This document shows, piece by piece, positions 1-5,169 of a stretch of DNA of 5,391 nucleotides. Source of the stretch: Flavobacteriales bacterium (GTDB lineage: Bacteria; Bacteroidota; Bacteroidia; Flavobacteriales_D; Sanyastnellaceae); contig JAIYCK010000257.1 of the NCBI GenBank assembly GCA_027488055.1, forward strand, positions 1 through 5,391, written 5' to 3'. Each line of letters begins with the position of its first letter. Position 1 is the stretch's first letter. The translations under genes and the position numbers were made by a program. The notes below the pieces were generated by a model, which did not search any database, had not been told where the DNA came from, and saw only the letters and a list, made by a program, of their open reading frames with translations.

Positions 1-1919
1 CGACGTACTTTTTCGGTCAATTGTCCACCTTCTTCATAACCAACATAACCTGGAGGCGCTCCGATCAAACGGGACACAGCAAATTTCTCCATGTATTCGC
101 TCATATCGATACGGATCAAGGCTTCTTCGGTATCAAAGAGGTACTTCGCAAGTTCTTTGGCCAATTGGGTTTTACCAACTCCGGTTGGTCCTAAGAAAAT
201 GAAACTACCGATCGGACGATTGGGGTCTTTCAGTCCAGCGCGATTGCGTTTGATGGATTTCACCACCTTTTTGATGGCCTCGTCTTGTCCAATCACCTTG
301 CCTTCGAGCTCTTGATCCATTTTGGCCAAGCGACCGCTTTCTTTTTCTGCTACACGGGTCACAGGAATACCAGTCATCATAGCGACTACTTCTTCCACAT
401 GGGCTTCAGTCACCGTCACGCGGTGGCTCTTCGTTTCTTCTTCCCATTTTTTCTTAGCCGCTTCAAGGTTTTCGATCAATTGGCGCTCCTTGTCACGCAA
501 TTTGGCAGCCTCTTCGTATTTCTGACTGCGAACCACGCGGTTCTTGTCTTCTTTGATGTCCTCAATACTTTTTTCAATATCGATGATTTCTTTGGGGACA
601 TTGATATTGTTCAAGTGCACGCGTGAACCCACTTCGTCCAAGGCATCAATGGCCTTGTCGGGCAAATGGCGATCGGTGATATAACGAGCGGTCAATTTGA
701 CACAGCTCTCAATCGCTTCTTGGGTATACGTTACACTGTGATGCTCTTCGTATTTGTCTTTGATGTTGTTCAAGATCTGAACGGTCTCATCCACGGTGGT
801 TGGATCTACAACGACCTTTTGGAAGCGGCGTTCCAACGCACCATCTTTCTCGATGTATTGACGGTACTCGTCCAAGGTTGTGGCTCCAATGCATTGGATT
901 TCTCCACGCGCCAAAGCAGGCTTGAACATATTGCTTGCATCCAAAGATCCACTTGCGCCGCCAGCACCAACGATGGTGTGAATTTCATCGATGAATAGAA
1001 TCACGTCGGGTGATTTTTCCAACTCATTCATCACGGCTTTCATGCGCTCTTCGAATTGACCGCGGTATTTTGTACCTGCTACTAGCGAGGCGATGTCCAG
1101 GGTCACAATGCGCTTGTTGAACAATACACGCGATACTTTGCGTTGAATGATGCGCAAGGCGAGTCCTTCTGCAATAGCGCTTTTTCCCACACCCGGCTCA
1201 CCAATTAGAATTGGATTGTTCTTTTTGCGACGGGCAAGGATTTGTGATACGCGTTCGATTTCACTCTCTCTGCCAACAATGGGATCCAATTTTCCATCTT
1301 CTGCCATTTTGGTCAGATCGCGGCCGAAATTGTCCAAAACAGGTGTTTTGCTCTTGGAATCACTTGGCTTCTTTTGACTTCCACTCGATGAGAAGCTGCG
1401 ATCATCATCGTCATCATCGGCAGGACTTGGTAACTCTGCATGCGGAAGATCTTCTTCTTCCAGGCCTCCATTCATTTTTTCTAGTTCCATTTTTGCTGTG
1501 GTGTAATCTACCTTGAACATGGCTAAACAACTCGAAGCTACGTTATCGGGATCTTTGAGGATCGATAAGAGTAGGTGTTCCGTGCCAACCAACGTTGCTT
1601 TGAAGAATTTAGCTTCTAGGTAGGTGATTTTTAATATACGTTCTGCTTGTTTTACCAGCGGCAGACTGCCCATGCTTTGGGGAGCAGTACCTGTGCCATT
1701 GGTATTGTTTTTTATACTGTGTTCTACTTGTTTGCGCAATGCAACAAGATCCACTGATAGATTTTCTAAGATATTAACGGCGACACAATCGCCTTCGCGA
1801 ATCAGGCCAAGAAGGAGGTGCTCTACACCGATGTAACCATGACCCAAACGCATCGCTTCCTCCCGACTGTACTGGATCACATCTCTTACTTGGGCGGAAA
1901 ATTTGGCTTCCATACTCAT
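1..1919 (-). CDS. clpC: ClpC-type AAA+ ATPase subunit of Clp protease (3' end outside window)
   Basis: Hsp100-family unfoldase that feeds substrates into the ClpP protease in the cytoplasm, powered by two ATPase rings. The 639 visible residues run without a stop or frameshift. Two Clp N-terminal repeats lie at about residues 4-70 and 80-148. An acidic and Ser/Lys-rich linker follows (about 152-193, with six consecutive Asp at 168-173). ATPase domain D1 has Walker A GEPGVGKS at 240-247, Walker B ILFIDE at 307-312 and ALERRF at 361-366. A middle domain with the UVR-like motif KYEEAAKLRDKE (467-478) separates ClpC from ClpA, which lacks it, and from ClpB, whose middle domain is much longer. D2 starts with GPTGVGKT at 577-584 and is cut after GYVGYEEGGQLTEKVR, before its Walker B. 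Family members are roughly 810-860 residues, so about a quarter is missing. Start: ATG at 1919 (MSMEAKF) or ATG at 1913 (MEAKF) are equally plausible; neither has a Shine-Dalgarno sequence. The gene is divergent from aat. Confidence 0.96.
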   Translation of the reverse strand, partial: MSMEAKFSAQVRDVIQYSREEAMRLGHGYIGVEHLLLGLIREGDCVAVNILENLSVDLVALRKQVEHSIKNNTNGTGTAPQSMGSLPLVKQAERILKITYLEAKFFKATLVGTEHLLLSILKDPDNVASSCLAMFKVDYTTAKMELEKMNGGLEEEDLPHAELPSPADDDDDDRSFSSSGSQKKPSDSKSKTPVLDNFGRDLTKMAEDGKLDPIVGRESEIERVSQILARRKKNNPILIGEPGVGKSAIAEGLALRIIQRKVSRVLFNKRIVTLDIASLVAGTKYRGQFEERMKAVMNELEKSPDVILFIDEIHTIVGAGGASGSLDASNMFKPALARGEIQCIGATTLDEYRQYIEKDGALERRFQKVVVDPTTVDETVQILNNIKDKYEEHHSVTYTQEAIESCVKLTARYITDRHLPDKAIDALDEVGSRVHLNNINVPKEIIDIEKSIEDIKEDKNRVVRSQKYEEAAKLRDKERQLIENLEAAKKKWEEETKSHRVTVTEAHVEEVVAMMTGIPVTRVAEKESGRLAKMDQELEGKVIGQDEAIKKVVKSIKRNRAGLKDPNRPIGSFIFLGPTGVGKTQLAKELAKYLFDTEEALIRIDMSEYMEKFAVSRLIGAPPGYVGYEEGGQLTEKVR

Positions 1920-1986
1920 AACAAAAGTTCTTTTAGCTATTTAATTGAACAATATACGAATTTTAGAAAAAACACGTGTATATCGT

Positions 1987-1994
1987 CAAATGTA
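1987..1994 (-). promoter_or_regulatory. Candidate Bacteroidota -7 promoter element for clpC
   Basis: On the minus strand this reads TACATTTG, an exact match to the TAnnTTTG -7 consensus known for the primary sigma factor of Bacteroidota. Transcription would begin near 1980, giving a leader of about 60 bases before the clpC ATG. No TTG-type -33 element is visible at the usual 19-21 base spacing, so the call rests on a single element. A 7-base tandem repeat occupies the spacer region just upstream. Confidence 0.4.
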
Positions 1995-1998
1995 TAAT

Positions 1999-2012
1999 CT
2001 TCGATCTTCGAT
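1999..2012. repeat. Two tandem copies of CTTCGAT in the clpC promoter region
   Basis: Two perfect adjacent copies of the 7-mer CTTCGAT (ATCGAAG on the other strand) lie immediately upstream of the candidate clpC -7 element. A tandem half-site placed here could be a regulator-binding site, but a chance duplication is also possible. It does not match the CtsR or CIRCE operators known for clp and heat-shock genes in Firmicutes. Confidence 0.5.
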
Positions 2013-2090
2013 AATGTTCTTTCTTATGATTGTTATCAACAGAAATGGTGCTAAATTTTTTCATCTGTGCCACGATGTACGAAATTTGTG

Positions 2091-2214
2091 ATATCAAGTT
2101 CAAGTTTTCTTTGATAGCCAGCTTGTTATCGTTTTTGGTCAACCACTGACATTTTTTAATTGCATGACAAGCTTGCTGAAATGAGCGCTTCTTGTTTTAT
2201 TCGCAACTTGATAT
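2091..2214. repeat. Spaced 10-base inverted repeat, ATATCAAGTT / AACTTGATAT
   Basis: ATATCAAGTT at 2091-2100 is the exact reverse complement of AACTTGATAT at 2205-2214, with about 104 bases between the arms. Flanking bases do not extend the pairing. A regulator could bind the two arms as distant half-sites, or the arms could close a long RNA loop. A perfect 10-base match in a region this size is not very likely by chance, though low sequence complexity raises the odds. Confidence 0.4.
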
Positions 2215-2266
2215 TTAAATCTTCTATCGGAAGTGAAGTCTGACTTTCATCACTGCTTGAACGCGG

Positions 2267-2299
2267 ATGAGTTGTGAGATGAAAAAAATCAAGCACTGA
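2267..2299 (+). CDS. Possible ten-codon leader ORF upstream of aat
   Basis: ATG at 2267 opens a short frame reading MSCEMKKIKH and closing with TGA at 2297-2299, two bases before the aat ATG; a second in-frame ATG lies at 2279. It is in a different frame from aat. Termination so near the aat start could couple the two by reinitiation, and the Lys-rich end could act as a leader peptide. There is no Shine-Dalgarno sequence and no conservation evidence, so this may be a chance frame. Confidence 0.2.
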   Translation: MSCEMKKIKH

Positions 2300-2301
2300 A
2301 T

Positions 2302-3042
2302 ATGCCCATTTATCGCTTAAGTAAAGATAGCCTTTGGATGCCGGATGAATCCGAGTACGAAGACAACGACATCGTTGCGGTGGGTGGTGACTTATCCATA
2401 GAACGGCTGGTGTTGGCGTATCGTTTGGGGATTTTTCCGTGGTACAACGAGCCGGGCAATCCGGTTTGGTACAATCCAGTGGAGCGTGCAGTGCTCTTTA
2501 CCGACCGACTCAAGATTTCAAGCAGCATGCGCGCCGTGATGCGCAAAAATGTATTTTCTTATTCATTCGATCGAGCTTTTCGCGATGTCATGGAAGGATG
2601 CCGAGGAGGCGTCAGGGTAGGCAATACATGGATGCACGATGAGGTGGTGGAGGTGTATTGCAAATTCCACGAAATGGGCATGGCGCATAGTGTCGAGGTA
2701 TGGAACAATGGAAATCTAGTGGGTGGGCTCTACGGCATGTCAATGGGCAAGGTATTTTATGGTGAAAGTATGTTCAGCAGAATGAGCAACGCATCTAAAT
2801 TCGGTTTTATCAGCTTGGTCCAGATGCTGGCTTCCAAAGGTTTTGATTGGATTGATTGTCAAGTAATGACAGAGCATTTAGCCAGTTTAGGTGCTGAAGG
2901 CATGGCTCGGACTGATTTTCTTACAATGTTGGACGAAGGCCTCGAGCACCCCACCATGCTCGGTTCGTGGAGTGACTTCGCTCAGTCCAATACAATCCAC
3001 TTACCTGCTTATATTGTCCAGTCTATCAAGAGCGAGGAGTGA
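2302..3042 (+). CDS. aat: Leucyl/phenylalanyl-tRNA--protein transferase
   Basis: Cytoplasmic enzyme that moves Leu or Phe from its aminoacyl-tRNA to the N-terminus of proteins beginning with Arg or Lys, creating a destabilising N-degron read by ClpS. At 246 residues it is close to the 234 of E. coli Aat. Family signatures appear in order: VAVGGDLS (25-32), AYRLGIFPWY (39-48), WYNPVERAVL (56-65), the region around TWMHDEVVEVY (109-119), GMAHSVEVW (126-134), LVGGLYG (139-145), FYGESMFSR (152-160), NASK (163-166), and IDCQ with EHLASLGAEGMAR to residue 203. E155 in GESMF and Q187 in DCQ match the E. coli active-site residues E156 and Q188, so the enzyme should be active. The start is the first ATG that keeps the family N-terminus; it follows an A-rich stretch with no Shine-Dalgarno. 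The gene is divergent from clpC, whose product likely degrades the modified proteins. Confidence 0.96.
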   Translation: MPIYRLSKDSLWMPDESEYEDNDIVAVGGDLSIERLVLAYRLGIFPWYNEPGNPVWYNPVERAVLFTDRLKISSSMRAVMRKNVFSYSFDRAFRDVMEGCRGGVRVGNTWMHDEVVEVYCKFHEMGMAHSVEVWNNGNLVGGLYGMSMGKVFYGESMFSRMSNASKFGFISLVQMLASKGFDWIDCQVMTEHLASLGAEGMARTDFLTMLDEGLEHPTMLGSWSDFAQSNTIHLPAYIVQSIKSEE

Positions 3043-3100
3043 ATTATATCGATGAAGGGAAGAATTTTTCCTCCTTTTCTATTCGTAGCTTCGCACCACT

Positions 3101-4324
3101 ATGCATCCTATCAATACCATTCCATTTTCACCACCACGTGTGGATCAAAGAACCATTGATGCCGTCACCGAAGTGCTCAAAAGCGGCTGGATCACCACAG
3201 GCCCAAAAACACGCGAACTCGAAGAGAAAATCAACGTGTATTGTGGGGTTAAACGCACGCTTTGCCTCAATTCGTGGACCAATGCGGCTGAACTTGTCCT
3301 CCGTTGGTTCGGTGTAGGTCCAGGCGACGAGGTCATCATCCCCGCATACACCTACGCGGCTACTGCCAATATTGTGGTCCATGTAGGAGCCAAACCTGTG
3401 ATGGTGGATGTAGTAGATTATAATATGGATGTGCACGCTCTTCGCGCTGCGATCACCAGCAAAACCAAGGTCATTATGCCGGTCGATATTGCTGGATTGC
3501 CTTGTGATTATGATGCCATCATGCAATTGGTGAAATCACCTGAAGTTGTGAATTTGTTTGAACCCAAGCATCCCCATCAATCCATGTTGGGACGCATCAT
3601 GGTACTCAATGATGCAGCGCATAGTTTTGGTGCTTCATACAAGCAACACAAAGTGGGAAACCAATGCGATGTAGCTGGATTTTCTTTTCACGCAGTCAAA
3701 AATCTTACTACTGCGGAAGGTGGAGCGGTGACGCTCAATTTGCCTGAACCATTCGATAACACCGAAATTTGGACAGCACTCAATCGATCTGCTTTGCACG
3801 GTCAAACCAAAGACGCTTTGTCCAAAACCAAAGCAGGTCAATGGAGATATGACATCGTTGAACCGGGATATAAATGCAATATGACCGACTTGCAGGCCGC
3901 GATTGGACTGGTCGAATTGGCTCGGTACGATGAGGATACCTTGGTCAGACGCCGCGCCATATGCCAACGCTATTCGGATGCTTTTGCAGCCTCTCCTTCT
4001 TTCAAAGTGCCTGTCTTCGAAGACGTGGATCGCGTCTCTTGTTTTCACTTATACATGTTGCGCATTCAAGGTGCCAATGAGTCGCAACGCGATGCCATCA
4101 TCCAGTATGCGGCGGATCAAGGGGTGAGCACCAACGTTCATTTTCAACCGCTGCCCTTGTTGAGTTATTACAAAGGGTTGGGTTATAAAATGGAGGACTA
4201 TCCCAATGCCTGGGCGTGTTACGAAAACGAAATTTCTCTGCCGGTGTATTACGATCTTACTGATGAGCAAGTCGACCGTATCATCCAATGTATTTTTGAC
4301 GCTTGTCGCTCTGTGATGAAATGA
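3101..4324 (+). CDS. DegT/DnrJ/EryC1/StrS family nucleotide-sugar aminotransferase (WcfR-like)
   Basis: PLP-dependent enzyme expected to aminate C4 of a UDP-4-keto-6-deoxy-HexNAc, with glutamate as amino donor, giving a UDP-4-amino sugar for cell-surface glycan synthesis. Signatures across its 407 residues: SGWITTGPKTRELEE (28-42); NSWTNAAEL (57-65), the cofactor phosphate-binding area; GDEVIIPAYTYAATAN (75-90); DAAHSFGA (171-178), with D171 expected to contact the pyridine nitrogen; SFHAVKNLTTAEGGA (195-209), with K200 as the PLP Schiff-base lysine; YKCNMTDLQAAIGL (257-270); and VHFQPLP (346-352) near the C-terminus. About 15 extra residues precede DAAHS compared with ordinary family members. 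The overall pattern, from memory, resembles Bacteroides fragilis WcfR, which makes UDP-AATGal; the exact product (4-epimer, bacillosamine type or AATGal) cannot be decided from sequence alone. The start has no Shine-Dalgarno. It lies 58 bases after aat and overlaps the next gene by 4 bases, which argues for joint translation with the transferase. Confidence 0.92.
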   Translation: MHPINTIPFSPPRVDQRTIDAVTEVLKSGWITTGPKTRELEEKINVYCGVKRTLCLNSWTNAAELVLRWFGVGPGDEVIIPAYTYAATANIVVHVGAKPVMVDVVDYNMDVHALRAAITSKTKVIMPVDIAGLPCDYDAIMQLVKSPEVVNLFEPKHPHQSMLGRIMVLNDAAHSFGASYKQHKVGNQCDVAGFSFHAVKNLTTAEGGAVTLNLPEPFDNTEIWTALNRSALHGQTKDALSKTKAGQWRYDIVEPGYKCNMTDLQAAIGLVELARYDEDTLVRRRAICQRYSDAFAASPSFKVPVFEDVDRVSCFHLYMLRIQGANESQRDAIIQYAADQGVSTNVHFQPLPLLSYYKGLGYKMEDYPNAWACYENEISLPVYYDLTDEQVDRIIQCIFDACRSVMK

Positions 4325-4911
4325 TGAAACGTTGCTTTGACATAGCCTTTTCGTTGCTGCTTTTGTGCATGCTATGTCCATTGTGGATCTCCATTTCCAT
4401 CGTGGTGATCGCTGATAGCAAAGGCGGTGCTTTTTTTCGGCAAACACGGGTGGGCAAGGACGGTAAACACTTTCGACTGTGGAAATTTAGAACCATGCGC
4501 CCCATGAGTGAATCAGCGGGGCAGCTCACAGTGGGCGCAAATGATATGCGAATCACCAATGCGGGCAAGACGCTGCGAAAATTTAAGTTGGATGAGCTTC
4601 CACAATTGTTCAATGTGCTGATAGGAGACATGAGTCTTGTAGGACCACGTCCAGAGGTACCAAAATATGTGGCCATGTATACCCCAGAGCAACGGCGCGT
4701 GCTCTCAATCCGACCGGGTATTACCGATCATGCTTCGTTGTTGTATTTCGAGGAGAATGAGCTTTTGGCGCAATCCAATGATCCCGAAAAAACCTATATC
4801 ACTGAAATCATGCCCGCCAAGTTGGCGCTGAATTTAGAGTATCTGAATTCAAATAGCTTTCGAGGAGACATCACCATCATCCTTCGCACGGTGCAACGCA
4901 TGTTCAGTTGA
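4321..4911 (+). CDS. Small monotopic phosphoglycosyl transferase, initiating sugar transferase (PglC/WcfS-like)
   Basis: Bacterial sugar transferase expected to move a sugar-1-phosphate from UDP-sugar to undecaprenyl phosphate at the inner face of the cytoplasmic membrane, the first step of a surface polysaccharide or glycoprotein glycan. Its 196 residues are the minimal PglC-type core, without the extra N-terminal membrane and CoA-binding-like regions of WbaP/PglB-type enzymes. One hydrophobic segment (about 6-31) contains Pro20, fitting the re-entrant helix of this family. Conserved blocks: RQTRVGKDG (40-48), WKFRTM (54-59), KLDELPQLFNVL (89-100) with the catalytic Asp-Glu pair D91-E92, GDMSLVGPRPE (102-112) and RPGIT (131-135). 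Start: ATG at 4321 overlaps the preceding TGA as ATGA, the usual arrangement for translational coupling, and gives the family-like N-terminus MMKRCFDIAFS. An in-frame ATG at 4303 would add six residues. The likely substrate is the product of the upstream aminotransferase, as in WcfR/WcfS. Confidence 0.93.
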   Translation: MMKRCFDIAFSLLLLCMLCPLWISISIVVIADSKGGAFFRQTRVGKDGKHFRLWKFRTMRPMSESAGQLTVGANDMRITNAGKTLRKFKLDELPQLFNVLIGDMSLVGPRPEVPKYVAMYTPEQRRVLSIRPGITDHASLLYFEENELLAQSNDPEKTYITEIMPAKLALNLEYLNSNSFRGDITIILRTVQRMFS

Positions 4912-4914
4912 GGG

Positions 4915-4925
4915 TTTGGTCCAAA
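4915..4925. repeat. Short palindrome TTTGGTCCAAA just after the transferase stop
   Basis: TTTGG and CCAAA are exact reverse complements around a single central T. It begins 3 bases after the stop codon and shares its TTTGG/CCAAA core with the larger inverted repeat at 4979-5001. As RNA the loop is too small to fold, so if functional it would act as a DNA site. Confidence 0.35.
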
Positions 4926-4931
4926 AGAAAA

Positions 4932-4953
4932 GCCCTCGAACGTTTCCGAGGGC
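4932..4953. terminator. GC-rich hairpin, probable terminator after the glycan-initiation genes
   Basis: GCCCTCG (4932-4938) pairs perfectly with CGAGGGC (4947-4953) around an 8-base loop, starting 20 bases after the transferase stop codon. On the plus strand the stem is followed by ATATCCTAAACC rather than a T-run; the next T-run is 25 bases further on. On the minus strand the stem is followed by TTTTCTTTTGG, a better U-tract. It therefore looks like an intrinsic terminator with stronger minus-strand polarity, or a 3'-end stabilising hairpin for the plus-strand message. Confidence 0.6.
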
Positions 4954-4978
4954 ATATCCTAAACCTTAACCAAAATAC

Positions 4979-5001
4979 TTTTTTTGGATGAACCAAAAAA
5001 A
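4979..5001. repeat. Perfect 9-base inverted repeat T7GG-ATGAA-CCA7
   Basis: TTTTTTTGG (4979-4987) and CCAAAAAAA (4993-5001) are exact reverse complements separated by five bases. The 5' arm can alternatively pair with CCAAAA at 4970-4975, and another CCAAAA follows at 5002-5007, so two competing small hairpins are possible. The T7 run might also complete termination begun by the hairpin at 4932-4953. No gene is coded here. Confidence 0.6.
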
Positions 5002-5070
5002 CCAAAACTTACTGAGAAGTTATATGGTGTGGGTTCTTTCAATCTCCATGCCAAATGCGCAATTGTAATC

Positions 5071-5088
5071 GGTTAAAATCTGTTAACC
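5071..5088. promoter_or_regulatory. Operator-like palindrome GGTTAA-N6-TTAACC upstream of recQ
   Basis: GGTTAA (5071-5076) and TTAACC (5083-5088) are exact reverse complements spaced by AATCTG, the size and symmetry of a dimeric regulator site. It lies about 80 bases before the recQ start, where a promoter would be expected, but no clear TAnnTTTG element accompanies it. It does not resemble a canonical LexA box that I recognise. Confidence 0.3.
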
Positions 5089-5169
5089 AATCCATCGATG
5101 CTCCTGGACCTACCACTGCGCATTCCTTCCACCGCAGCCTATTGAAGTCTTGCCGTAAATTAGCTGCCA

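Larger units (their letters stand above)
1920..2301. other. Divergent intergenic region between clpC and aat
   Basis: This 382-base gene-free stretch is visibly more AT-rich than the flanking genes. It holds the leader and candidate promoter of clpC, the CTTCGAT tandem repeat, an 8-base palindrome ACACGTGT at 1972-1979, a spaced 10-base inverted repeat (2091-2100 with 2205-2214) and a ten-codon mini-ORF directly ahead of aat. No convincing TAnnTTTG promoter is seen on the plus strand for aat; GAAATTTG at 2081-2088 is one base off but lacks a partner element. I see no tRNA, riboswitch or conserved RNA fold here. Confidence 0.8.

Noticed and set aside
91..1836. Several plus-strand frames of 60-113 codons across the left third
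   Set aside because: All are antisense shadows of clpC, which has uninterrupted family motifs on the minus strand.
1923..1934. AAAAG-TT-CTTTT inverted repeat next to the clpC start
   Set aside because: Short, A/T-rich and with a 2-base loop that cannot fold as RNA; no reason to call it an operator.
1972..1979. Palindrome ACACGTGT in the clpC leader
   Set aside because: Only 8 bases with no extension; such a palindrome is expected by chance and has no recognised role here.
3055..3077. Possible hairpin AAGGGAA / TTCCTCCTT between aat and the aminotransferase
   Set aside because: Pairing needs a two-base bulge, is short, and no T-run follows the stem; not convincing as a terminator.
4303..4320. 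Longer start for the phosphoglycosyl transferase at ATG 4303
   Set aside because: It would add MSLCDE, which is unlike the family N-terminus, and enlarge the overlap to 22 bases; the ATGA overlap at 4321 is more typical.
3128..4676. Minus-strand and alternative-frame ORFs of up to 137 codons over the aminotransferase and transferase genes
   Set aside because: They overlap genes with complete conserved motifs and show no domain signature of their own.
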